A stretch of 64,000 bases of DNA. Origin: Artemia franciscana. Taxonomy: Eukaryota > Arthropoda > Branchiopoda > Anostraca > Artemiidae. Below are positions 22,800 through 34,675 of the stretch, in pieces; the first letter of the stretch is position 1; every line of letters begins with the position of its first letter. The notes below the pieces were generated by a model, which was given only the letters and a program-made list of their open reading frames with translations, ran no database searches and had not been told where the DNA came from. The position numbers and the translations under genes were made by a program. The stretch covers positions 62,069,512-62,133,511 of the forward strand of contig NC_088863.1 of the NCBI RefSeq assembly GCF_032884065.1. Direction: 5' to 3'.

Positions 22800-25209
22800 T
22801 TAAGCACTATAGCTCGCTTAAAAGAGCTGGGGAAAATGACATTTTCAAAGTTTATGCTCTTAGATGAATAACTCTTGGTGTGAAGCGTTTTCTTTCTTTA
22901 AATCTCTTCTTTATATAAATCAAACTACTATTAAAATTTAATTAAATTACCTATAACAGAGGAATGGCACCTGGAAAATCTCATTTAACCAGAAACGCTT
23001 GAACTGTGGGTATTCCTTGCTATGCTACGTTGCTATGCAACCAACAAGAATCACATACTGCCATCTTTCTTCTCTTTATGATCATCCTAAAACTGAATGT
23101 TATAATAGTCACAGTATATTTCTTACTTGTATTAGCCTATATCTAAAAATTTTAATTAAACAAAAGAGAAATCTTAAAATTCGAAACAGGTTAAATTATC
23201 CTGTATATGCTTGGGCTTGTTTTCCCCTTCTGTTACCCACCATAAATACTACGGTACAAAAACCCACCAAGGGAAATTGTAAATTTGATCGAAAAGTATA
23301 GATAGCGTTTACCCTTCCCCTCCTGAAAGAAATTATAAGTAATTCTTTAAATTTTTTGTCATGAATTTTTGCCTGTGTATTGTCAAAATCTTTCAAATAT
23401 CATATTGCAATCAAATTTTTAAGCGTAATTAAATCACCGGATGTAAGTAAGAGGGGGTCTAAGGTAAGCGACATGGGATCAGAGAAAACGGCGGTTCTAT
23501 TGATTCTTTTTTTTTCTTATTACTTCGAAAATTGACGTTTTCATTAAATCAAATGTTATTTTGAAATCAGAAATAGTAGAAGTATGTTTTCTTTCTTTAC
23601 TTTTTTTTATCATTCCCTTCACTTTACTACCTATCTCCATATCTTTCAATCAGTTTAATTCCTCACACAAATAATTTGTATGTATGTCAGTTTTTCGCTT
23701 GTATTGCATTTTTTACCTTTTTCCTATAACTTTTTTCTCTTTTTTTTAACATTTTCCCCATTCATAAGATTCTCCGTTCATATTTTTAGCATACAACATT
23801 TTCAATGTTCACTTTCTACCTACTCAAGGCTGTAAGGGGATGATCCCATTCATTAGGTATCGTATATGCATGTGCCGGTATCGTACCGATACGATACCAA
23901 TATAATTTTCCCATAAATTCCCCTTTTGAAAAAACCTTACCTAAAGATTAAGCATCCACCAATCTCTGCCCTCATCCATGCTCAGATGTCTCTTCCTGGT
24001 CTATTACACACCAAAGAACAGCCTCAAATAATTCGTTGTTGATTTAAAAATTTTGCCATTTACAAGAATTGTTTCATTCTCTTTATGTTTTCTGATCAAG
24101 AGCTTCTGAACACACGAACGAAATGGTGAATATTAACGGAAGTGACAAATAAGAAAAAAAATAATCAAAGAAGTGGGTATAAACACAAATACGCAAAAAT
24201 CTGATCGAAAGAAGCGTGATATTTTTTGAAATTGATAATTCAGAACCCAAATTCCAATAGCGGGAATTTGAATTTTAATCATTCGCATATCAATGTGAAA
24301 ACAATATTCATATGATGTGGTCTCTTACTGATCCATTCATGCAAGGCACACTGGATAGACAGGGATGCAGCTTGGGTTTTAAGTTTGGAAGAGGGATTTA
24401 AAAAATTGTTTTGATGTAACCGTCCAGTATACCGACAAATGCGGACGCAAAAGCTGAATTTCCATGGTAAATTTTCTAAGGTATGACACGTTGAACCAAG
24501 GCACCTTGGAATCCCCCTCCAGCTTATAATTCCCCCTCTCCCTCTTAGCTGCACCCACTGGCAGATTCAGACCCCCCCCCCCAAAGATTCTTTCTGGTGC
24601 CCTCTTCCCCTGTTTTTTATTTACTCTTTTTTTTAGAATAAATTTGTCAATTCGGTGAATTACTGGTTTATTTGTCTTTTTGGGTCACCCCCTACAATTT
24701 TGCTCATTGGCACCCGTATTACTTTGGGCCTCCCCCAAGATTTTGCTCAATATCCGTTTTTACTATTCTACGCCTGTATGACTAGAGTTTTTTGTGTTTA
24801 GTAGGGGGTGAGATGTTTAGCGAAATAAGTTATGAGATCCGAAAATTTTGATTAGGTTTGGAAACCTTGAAAATCTTCCTTACAAAAAATAGTTACTTCT
24901 ATAACACCAGGAAATCAGTACATGGTAAAAAATATGCAGTTCATTTTTTATATAGAAGAGCAGGTTTGACGATTATGTGTCGTAGGTAGGTCGTAGAAAA
25001 AAAAAAGGTATTGAAAATGGTCGCAAATTTAATCTAAAATCTGGTAAGGGTTAAAGTTCTAATAAATTTGTTTAAATTAAAATGGTATAAAAACTCTGAT
25101 ATAAAAAATAGTAAGTTGTAAAAACCACCCCAAAATTAAAAAAAAAAAAGAAGAAAAACTATTCATCATCTATAAAAAAAAAAACATGATATTGAATATT
25201 TTCTGCATA
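22800..25209. other. Gene-poor stretch
   Basis: No gene recognised. An open frame of 100 codons at 22,999-23,301 has no motif. A 9-bp-arm palindrome (GGTATCGTA / TACGATACC) lies at 23,877-23,898. C-rich sequence at 24,560-24,740 (repeated CCCCC with TTTTGCTCA) resembles a decayed interspersed repeat; a shorter similar patch is at 27,140-27,175. Confidence 0.5.
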
Positions 25210-25817
25210 ATTTTTAGCCTTTGCACTTCTGACCGCGAAAGCGAGTGAGTTAAGCTTTTTATTGTAAAAAAAAAATTGGCCTTGAATCATCATTTGGGGT
25301 CATGCACTATTTGTGACAATTTGCATAGGTCAAACCATTTAGCACGTCACCTAACTTTGTGGTATCGCTAAGTCACTATGATAGTAATGAAGAGCAGGAA
25401 ATGAGGATAAAGATACAGCCTGCATAGTCATAAAAGATATATTAAACACTAAATACTAGTTATTTAATGGGTGTAAAAAGAAAAACAGAACAAAGGGAGA
25501 GAAATGCATAGAAGACATTTAAAACGAGGGTTTCAAGTATAGGCATTAAAGCATTAATTAATTAATGTTTCTGTTAAAAAACAGTGCTTTAATAAAGTGT
25601 CAACTTTTAAGAAATCTCAAAAATTTACTCATCAAAATTTCAATTTCAGAACAACAGGCGTATCTTTCCACTTTTTAAAGTTCGATATATTTCGCTTAAA
25701 TTATATAATTTATAATTTTATAAGAAAAAGTATATTTCTGTATTTCCACCCCCGCCATATCTATTTATTACACGGTCGATGTCTACCTCAATGTTTCGGA
25801 TCATCCGCTTGACAAAC
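25210..25817 (+). repeat. Dispersed repeat X, copy 1 (interrupted)
   Basis: 25,210-25,490 and 25,724-25,817 align in order with 30,825-31,207 (shared GGGGTCAT, TGTGACAATTT, GGTCGATGTCTACCTCAATG). About 235 bases at 25,490-25,724 are an insertion in this copy, or a loss in the other. Non-coding; family unknown. Confidence 0.7.
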
Positions 25818-26247
25818 AAATAAATATCCGTTGTAGGTACGTGCTTCAAACTAAGTATATGAGTCAAGTTTAAATCTCGATATGTCTGATAGGCACAAAT
25901 ATAAAAATTTTAAATTTGACTCGGATAATGGTCCTGTAAAATTTTTTATTAATAAACAACTAATCGTGGAAATATGACTGGATGGCATGCATCAAAATAA
26001 GTATAAAAATCCTCAGGGGTATATATAGCAGTTTAGACAATTTTATGGACAAATACATGCAAGTCCTATACAAAAACATAACTATATTTTGTGACTGGTT
26101 GGTATTGAGAAGGTGGGAAATTCTGAAATAATATTGTAGTTACAATCCGTTTCCGTGGTTGACTCAAGTTGTGTGGATTTCCACTTTTTATCAACATTTT
26201 ATTAGTAAATGTTTGAAAAAAATTTATGCCATTCCACTGGTCAAAAC
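25818..26247. other. Intergenic, no gene seen
   Basis: AT-rich single-copy-looking sequence between two dispersed repeats. No ORF or structure that I can support. Confidence 0.4.
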
Positions 26248-26514
26248 TGAGAATTCAGAGACCCATCTATATCAGCTAGATAAAAAAAAATAAGTACATT
26301 GCCCTCTCTTTCCCGATAATCTACTCTTCTTAAATAATTCTTCCGACTTTTGAAGGAGTATTTCGACAAATATACTTAGTTTTAAGTACACACTTATACG
26401 AACCTGTATTAAAGGTCTAAAGAGTTTTGCCTTTATTTTAATGTTTTAGGATAAACAGAGGAGGTAATATGTCATATAATACAGATTTTTAATTGGATGA
26501 AAATAGGCAGTAAA
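26248..26514 (+). repeat. Direct repeat Y, copy 1
   Basis: About 265 bases nearly identical to 27,502-27,794. It begins GAGAATTCAGAGACCC and ends AAAATAGGCAGTAA. No terminal inverted repeats were seen. The few differences suggest a recent local duplication. Confidence 0.85.
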
Positions 26515-27501
26515 GTGGTCATTTGCTCACCAAAATCCAAATCTCAAATTAATAAGTTTAACATTTCTCATCCATTTACTATCTATTATGCAAATCCCCT
26601 AAAAACAAAATGTTGTAAAAGCCATCCCACTTCGCTAAAAAAACAAACCCAAAAAACCAAAAGAGACAGCAAAAAAAAGTAATAATGTCAATTTCTTGGC
26701 CTCAAGTGTTATAGCAAGATTCGACAAAAAAATGTTTGACAGTAAAAAGCAGTAAATATTTTTCTTTTCAGCCCCGGTGTGACAGCACAATCCTGAAATA
26801 TCCTTTCGGCAGCCTAAAGAAGTTAGGATTTTAAATTTCCCCTCCTTGTTATTATGAAATAAGGATTTTCGCCTCCCAGCTGACTTTTGTGGTAATACAG
26901 ACAGACTCTCTTGATAAACCTTTTTGATACTTTTTGGCAGTATGCCTCATTAGTAAAATCTAACAGAGACAGCACAAAGTCGTTCAAACTTTGTTTCAAA
27001 CTTATTTGCAAAAACAAATTGTCTTAATAATTAACAACTGATTAAAAACTCAACTACTAAAATCCAATTACATAAAAAATAACTTTCATCTCAACCCAAA
27101 CCAAAGCAAGGGATCCTAACCACAAAGCCAGCACTACGTCAGGGGGGGGGGCGAAAAACCCCTGGATCCGCCACAAAGAGTGCATTTTTTCACTTATTTA
27201 AAACGCTAAAAGCTGTATTGGTAACTTATTAAAAACGAATAACTTTTTTGTTTTGAAGTCAGGTTATATGGTATAATTTCACGAAACTTTATGATAGATA
27301 TGGACACTATACTTAGGTTTTCAAAACCTTGAAAATCTTCTTTATAAAAATAAGTATTTTTACGATATTATGAAAATCGATGCCGGATACCTAACTTAGA
27401 ACTTAATTCTTATATTCTCCGTGAGAGTGAAAGCTGGCATAACTTTTCAGAGTTGTATAAAAATGTTTATGTTGGCTTCTTGATGATAGTCTGCCATTAA
27501 G
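26515..27501. other. Spacer between direct repeats Y
   Basis: No gene. 27,240-27,380 resembles 24,800-24,900 (AACCTTGAAAATCTTC and neighbouring words), so both are pieces of one decayed repeat. Confidence 0.45.
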
Positions 27502-27794
27502 GTGAGAATTTAGAGACCCATCTATATATATAAAAAAAAAAAATCTATCAGCTAGATACAAAAAAAAAAAATAAGTACAATGCCCTCTCTTTCCCGAAAA
27601 TCTATTCTTCTTAAATAATTCTTCCGACTTTTGAAGGAGTATTTCGACAAATATACTTAGTTTTAAGTACACACTTATACGAACCTGTATTAAAGGACTA
27701 AAGAGTTTTGCCTTTATTTTAATGGTTTAGGATAAACAGAGGAGGTAATGTGTCATATAATACAGATTTTTAATTGGATGAAAATAGGCAGTAA
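27502..27794 (+). repeat. Direct repeat Y, copy 2
   Basis: Second copy of 26,248-26,514, with a short internal expansion near 27,525-27,570 that repeats ATCTATCAGCTAGATA next to A runs. Confidence 0.85.
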
Positions 27795-29435
27795 TAGGCG
27801 GGACTAAGGCAGATAGTCATACAATAAGGATAATTTAGATAATCTATCAGTTATGTGAGCCAATTGAAGGCGATTGGAGACCGAAAATGATTCAAAGATG
27901 TATGACCGACTATGTCCACAGGATTTGCAAGGAAGTAAGCAAATGAGATTTCTAATTAACAACGTTTTTAATTAAAACAGGCAAATATTAATTAAAGAAA
28001 TTTTTCTGAGGGAAGTAAGAGCGGAGTCAATATTGGGCCTATTGATACCACGCATATCAGTGTCAGGCACATTGGTATCGTTTTTTTTATTATTATAGTT
28101 TTGTGCCTGCTCTATGATTTCTAATTCAAAACAGGCAAATATTGATATTAAAAAACAAAGTTTTTCTGAAAGAAGAAAAGAGCGAAGCTGAAACTTATAC
28201 CGAATACAAATAATTACTTCGCAGCATATATAATTTATATCGATAAATTTCTGTATATAAATCAACTTGAGATATTTCCCTATATCTCCAAGATAACAGA
28301 AAACTAGCGCTTTGCTGAAAAGACAAAAGCCAAGCATAAAAACAAGAATATTGATTTAGTAGTCAAAAGTGAGTACGTAGCGTCATAACGACAAATTAAT
28401 CTATAACACTTTTCACAGTCTTGTACAAGAATATTCTAGTATACATATTTGAGATCTGCGATTAATTTTTACTAAAATTGCTTCGGAAGCTTCCTCTGGT
28501 GGTTCCAAAGATTTCTAATAAGGCCTTTGTCTTTGAGACTGCTAGTCAGCGCTGAGACTCGCAAATTGACATTTATGGTATCAAATGTTCTTAAAATACA
28601 CCTATCCTATAGTTCTATTCTTTGGATAAAAGGGGAAAAAATACATTTAAATACCTATCAGTACCTATAAGATTTGGCTAGTAAACGATGATTTTCCCCT
28701 TTGGAGACTTTTTTTCTCGCTCTTCTCAGAAGTTTCCCACAATCTTTGTCTCCTCCTTATCGCACAAATATGACAATAAGGGGTTTATATCTCTCAAAAT
28801 TTTAATAAAAATTATCCATTTCCTAATCCAATATTTGCCACAAAACATTAACAATAATTTCACCTTTCTACAAAAGAACGCTCAAAAACATCTGAATTTA
28901 TTGAGGTATTATCTCTACAAATACAAACACAAATACCTAGGACGTTCGAACAAGGTAAACAGAATTCTCTAGGCGACTAGTAATGTCTTTAGGGATATCA
29001 AACTTATATTTCTCTTCATGTTAATGACCGTTCTGTTTTCTTCAGCATATTTTTACCACCTAAGTAGATAAGTGGTAAACTGAATGTCAAAAGAAGGGTG
29101 GCCTTAGCAACCTAAAAAAGAAAATTTGAGAAATTAACATTTACACATATCAATGCTATCAAACTTAAAGTTAGCATACAAGGCCCTATCAAGAGGGAAG
29201 GGGGTTGCCGGGTTGGACCCCCCCCTCCTCCCACAAAAAAGTAGCAAAAATACATATAAACGAATTTTTCGTACGTTTTGCAAAGTTTTTTTTTGTACAA
29301 AAATCTTGGATATGCCCTTGTTCAAATGTGACGTTGTCATAGTTATGAAATAATTACAAAATACCGTTTGCTAGGTTGTTCTTACGAAAAGTATAAGTAG
29401 GGAATCTTTATATGGAAGCTACAAAGGTAACTGGT
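27795..29435. other. Gene-poor stretch
   Basis: Local AT-rich repeats around 27,960-28,160 (AAAACAGGCAAATATT occurs twice). A 121-codon minus-strand frame at 27,972-28,337 has no motif and overlaps this repeat. No gene supported. Confidence 0.45.
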
Positions 29436-29439
29436 TCAA

Positions 29440-29601
29440 TGTAATTGAAATTTGGCTTTTACCTCGTCCGGATACTACCTCGGCTAAGGAAAGATCATCT
29501 ACGTAATTCTCGTTTTGCCCGGCAAATATTCCATTGATCATGAGAAGGAACCCTAAAGGACCGATCACTACTCCTTGTGGGTCACCGCAGAATTTCGGCA
29601 A
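29440..29601 (-). pseudogene. LINE-type reverse transcriptase scrap
   Basis: The minus-strand frame reads DPQGVVIGPLGFLLMING and, a few residues on, NYVDDLSLAEV. These fit RT motif B (PQG..LGP..FL..IN) and the catalytic YVDD motif of motif C in non-LTR retrotransposons. Only about 55 residues survive and the spacing between the motifs is shortened. It is a different lineage from the FADD-bearing fragment at 6.5 kb. Confidence 0.65.
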
Positions 29602-30824
29602 AGAAAAGGAACATCTATTTTATATTTGGCAATTTGTTCTCTGTTTGCTGGAAGAGTTTTTGCAATATTAAAAAGATATTCAAGGGTGTTTTCTCCGTCA
29701 TCTTCTCCACTAAGATCTTGCTATTAACAGGATTGAAGTTTTTTCAGAATCTATTGCAACTAAGTTTATCCATTTTAGGGGATCTTCAGGGGATGTTTTG
29801 AAATGGAAACAAGTAAACTAATTAGATAGTGCATAGTTAGACACTTCAGGATGTCACCATATCGCTTCTTATCGATTGCTTTCAAAAGATATTTATCTTT
29901 ATCATAAAACAACAAAGGTCTCATAAACTAGGCTGAACATCAATGTAACAATGATTGGTCTCATACCAGAGAGCCTTATAGAAAATAATCAGTTATAAAG
30001 ATATTGATACTATTTGAGACCTTAGACATAGTCCAAGAGACAATATTATTTCGGAAAACCCCCCGCCTCTACGAAAAATATTGATGGATAGAGGTCAGAG
30101 AATAAGACCTGGATGTTAAAATTGACCTCGATGCTTTTCGATGGATAGAGAATAAGACCTCGATGCTTTTTGTATTTCCACCTGTTTCAGAACTATTTGC
30201 TTAGATGCACTTCAAATGCTATAAATTTAACATTAGAGTTTTCCAAAATGAAAATGGCTTAAATCTTAAATAATGCAGAAAACTTGGGATTTGGATGACT
30301 TTTACTATCTCAACAGGAAGTTGAATTTTTTTTAATACGAAAATAGCATAATAAACAAACAATTCCTCTGACGCCAAAAATTTAGAAAGATAAGGCTTAA
30401 TTGATTAGTTTTCCATGAGGCTCTCTTTTAATTTAATATTCTTAGAAGTGTCAATAGACCAAATTTCGAAGGTGGAAACCAACCAATAATAATGATTTTC
30501 TCATCACAAGTACCCACCGACGTCAATTGCACAGTAACAAAACACAAAAAATGGAGTAAAATCTCGGTAAACACCACAACTCGGTACAACCCTACAATTG
30601 TAAGATTTAGGTATTATACCAACCGGTCAATTTTGATTGCGATTCTCATTAAAAGCCAAGAGTTGACAGACCCAAATAGATCAAAGATCAGGCCCCAAAG
30701 GCCAATCGCTTCCGAACTCGAGGCGGCTGAGCTTATAGAGTCATATCCTCGAACCTCATTAAAAGCCAAGAGTTGGCTCCAAGCAACACCAAAAATTAAA
30801 CCTGCAATCATCAGAACAGGTGAA
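29602..30824. other. Gene-poor stretch with small direct repeats
   Basis: A 134-codon frame opens at 30,492 but shows no motif and runs into dispersed repeat X. Inside it, TCATTAAAAGCCAAGAGTTG occurs at 30,646-30,665 and 30,756-30,775. Around 30,085-30,170 an AGAATAAGACCT-containing segment is also doubled. No gene supported. Confidence 0.5.
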
Positions 30825-31207
30825 ATTTTAGCCTTTGAACTTCTGGCCGCAAAAAAGAGTGAGCTAAGATTTTCATTGTCAAAAAAAAAGTCTTGAACCA
30901 TCGTTTGGGGTCATACACCCTTTGTGACAATTTATATATGTCAAACTATTTAGAATGTCACCTAACGTTGTGGCATCGCTTAGTAACTATGATACTAATG
31001 AAGAATGAGAAATGAGGATAAAAATACAACCTGTATATTCGTAAAAAATATAGACTAACAAACATTAAATACTACTTCTTTTAGGGGTGTAAAATGAAAA
31101 AACAGAACGAAGAAAAAGTCTATTTCTGCATTTCCACTCCCGCCATATCTATTTATTATACGGTCGATGTCTACCTCAATGTTTTGGATCATCCGCTTTA
31201 CAAACAA
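30825..31207 (+). repeat. Dispersed repeat X, copy 2
   Basis: Uninterrupted counterpart of 25,210-25,817. Its ends seem to be near GCCTTTGAACTTCTGG and TTTACAAACAA. Non-coding. Confidence 0.7.
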
Positions 31208-32773
31208 CTCGTCAAATAGATTAGAGAGACGGGGATCCGTTTTCCCATCAAAAACATACGATTATTAGTACTACCAGTGGATTAGTAATGCAAAAAGAAT
31301 TCTGTACGAAATAGGCTTTCAGATAAAACATCAAGGCAAAAGCTTACATTGGCTCTGCCTTGCAGTGTCGTGCTGTTCAAATACTTTTGACCCTGAAAAG
31401 GTAACGTCTCAATGTATGCATCTCCTGGAGATTTTCCTGAAATGTATAGATAAGTTCAAGTTCAACGGGAACTACCAAAGATTATTAATTTAAACAGGAA
31501 AACCGAACTAAACTTAAGTAAAAATTACTAGCATCAATATATTTTCTGCACTATCATCAACAAGAAAATGTTCTTTATCAGATAACGAAAGTTATCCAAC
31601 TTATAGAACTGTGTGCTGAAGTTTAAGAAATAATAAATCAATACGCCATGGCTTAATATAACACTTCTTAATTTAAATGTCTAAATAGAGGGGGGGATTC
31701 TATTCCCTATCTGGTAATATTCAAGAATCAAGATCAATATTGTGGTAGAAGGCAGTAAAACTAAAAACAATCTGTGAATTGACAACAGATTTTACAAAAT
31801 AGCCCGAATAATTACCGAGAATTGCCCAAACAAATTTATTCAGGCCATAAATTTTTTGAAATTCAAGTTCTAATCTGTTAGCCTAAAATGAAAGGAAGCT
31901 GTTTTAAAACAAGTTCAATAGTATTGATAGCTTAATAGCGGCATCAATTTTAGTTACTTCATATACTACAGTATCTTTGAAGTAGTAAAGTTAGGACAGT
32001 TCAATAAGTGAGATGAAGTGTCATAAGGCGTGCTATAGGTTAAGATTTATTTTTAGTTATTAGGTTGACACATTTTTAGGACAGAAGTTGTTTTTGATAC
32101 CTTGATTGTTCTTTAAAGTATCACCTTAAGCTCTATATAACCAGACGAAAATTGTTTTATTAATTTGTTGTTCTTTATTAATCTATTGGCAATGAACTAC
32201 ACTGACTGGTGCCTTAATTGTGCTGTGTTGCAACACTACTTCTTCGTAGATTGTTTTCTTGGAATCAGACGTCTTTAACTTGAATATATCAAGAAACAAG
32301 AATTCAGATCATTTTTCCATACAGGAATCAGTAAGCAAAGACAAAAAGTTACTCTAAAGTTTGCTAATTTTCCAGTGTACAAGTTTCCCATGACATTTTT
32401 CCTTTATAGTTTGAAAAATAGACAAGAAAACCGTCCCAAATTCAAAAGTAGACTTCTAAGGAACAGCTCAGCTTCGAACTCATACAGGAAGCCAGGAAGC
32501 TAAATGGTCCCTCTAAATTCCCTCTAAGATTTAAAAGAAAATAGTCAATCTCTGTGAGTAAAATTTCAGGGACTTCGATAGGACAGGAACAGGAAACAGG
32601 GACAGGAAAATATTAAAATTCCAGAGGAGCGAATACTCAAAAGTTAGTCTTCCGCATAAGTGCACACACTGAGAGCCCAGAGTCCCTCTATGCTCGGGTA
32701 TTTAAGATCAACCTGGCACCCTAACTCAAACTACTTACATATCCATACTATTTAGCTTCTTTATTTGCAAAAA

Positions 32774-32854
<81 letters not shown>

Positions 32855-33834
32855 TGAAATGAATATATTTACAAAAGGCGTTTTAAGCCGTTGAATGATG
32901 CCTAGAGACATTGATGGTTCAGACCATAATTGATGCATTTAACGAGCAACTTATAACATTTTTCCCTTGGGGCTATCTTGTCGTTTTTTCATCTAATACG
33001 CATGCGAAATCGTACAAAAAGACACGAATCCGAACAATTGAAGCAAAAAGTATGGAGCAAATGAGAATCAATCCGAAACATAAACCAAAATATTACATAA
33101 CGAAATCTTGAAGGTTGATGACAAATCTAATTACAATTGAACATAACGTTTTATTTTATAACCGCTCAAAAAAAAACAACTAACAAAATTAAGGCTGAGA
33201 TTGTTGATAGCCTCCCTGGAGAAAATTAGTACTATAAGCCATGCGTCTGTGAAAGAAGAGTTTAATTTGTGCCAGAACTTAATGAATCTGGACAGCAAAA
33301 GGCACGAAAAAATGTCTAAGGTAATGGTGAACATTCTAACCTACGGTTAGAAGACATGTGATAAAAAAAACATCAAAATGAATCACAGATGAAAATGATA
33401 GGGATATCAGCGATTAGAAGACAAGCGTCAGCAGGATCACATTGAATAGTAAACAAAATCTTCAGTTAGAAGAGAAGCAACAGTGAGAATCTTAACGAGT
33501 CCCGAAGGAATACAAATACTATAAAATGTATGATTCTGTGAAGGATAAACAGGAAGGAGGAATTAAATTTAAGTCAAAATTCCTCATTCTTAAAATTTTG
33601 GAATTGATACACAAGCCTGCAGCATGCTGAATGACAGGGACTGAGCATTGTTTCAGATGAAAGTAATGAATAACATTAAAACTTGTAACTAACAGAAATT
33701 ATTTAGAGAATGGTGGTTGAATTCTATTAGCGCTTTAAAAAAACTTCAAATTCCAATTATACAGCTCATATGTTTCAGCAGAAGCTCTTAAAGAATAGGG
33801 ATAAAAAGTCAAGTTTCTAACTTAAACAGTAAGG
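31208..33834. other. Gene-poor stretch
   Basis: No domain-bearing ORF, RNA gene or repeat partner recognised within the window, apart from the (TA)n run at 32,777-32,852. This is the longest single-copy-looking stretch here. Confidence 0.5.
32777..32852. repeat. (TA)n microsatellite
   Basis: A 76-base TA run. Unlike the other AT runs, it shows no Helitron sequence on either side. Confidence 0.95.
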
Positions 33835-34290
33835 GATTGAGGAACAGGCAAACCTCCTCTTATGTGGCATGTTTTCTGTTCATTTCAAGTTTTATTGTTG
33901 TTCCTTACTATCAGCAAAAAACTCGCTTTTTATTTATTACTCCCCGGAAATTCTTCACCCCCCACCTCGAAAAAAAATATCCCACAGAAATCCCTTCCCC
34001 TCTCCAAAAATTGTCATTTATCATCCTATGGGCTGTGGGGGTCCAGTCTAAGCAGAATCAAATGGATCTCAGTCTCAAAATTTTGATCGGACGTATTAGG
34101 AAGAAAAAGGGATGTGTAAGGGTGATGGTTGCCCTCCAATCTTTTTGGCCCCTTTTTGAAATCAGGCAAATTTTATCAGGCTCGTAGTATTTAATGAATA
34201 ACATTAAACTAAATGAATTTACATATTGAAAATCAACATAAATAGCCAATTCCTTTAAGTTTCGGTTGCTGTTAAGCCGAGTCGCTAACT
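33835..34290 (+). repeat. Snapback-family repeat, 5'-truncated copy
   Basis: Starts with the inner half of a terminal arm (TTCTGTTCATTTCAAG...TGTTCCTTAC). It continues through a shortened body (GCCCTCCAATCTTTTTGGCC) and ends with sequence resembling the far end at 36,000-36,150 (GCCGAGTCGC near 34,277). Non-coding. Confidence 0.6.
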
Positions 34291-34675
34291 GCGGGAAACT
34301 GGTTATTCTAGAATCAGGAAAATATTTAAGACTATGTCACAGCAGGCTAAACAGGGTTTCAATGGGCGTATTTTACCTGACCCCGCCCTGTTCAATTTAA
34401 AATGAATGACAATTGATGATTGAACCTTTTATATAAGAGCATCATTTTGTTTTTAACGATTTCATTCTTAAACTTATTCTCTTTTATGTCATTTCACATA
34501 GCCAAAATTAAAGAAAAAGAGAAACCAAAGGTTTTTGACTTTCTCCATAAAAACCTAAGATACAACTATTACGTCACGCCATGCTCATGCTGTCTTCCTG
34601 AGAATTGTTTTTTGAAAAGTGAAACCGGAAGACAGAAGCCGGTTTATGCACGATTAAATAATGATGAAAATTTTT
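34291..34675. other. Short spacer, no gene
   Basis: An 85-codon frame at 34,420-34,677 has a hydrophobic start (SIILFLTISFLNLFSFMSF) but no homology I recognise. It ends at the next repeat. Considered chance. Confidence 0.35.

Noticed and set aside
27972-28337. 121-codon minus-strand ORF
   Set aside because: AT-rich, overlaps a local repeat, no recognisable domain.
30492-30896. 134-codon ORF as a host gene
   Set aside because: No motif, contains a 20-base direct repeat and runs into dispersed repeat X.
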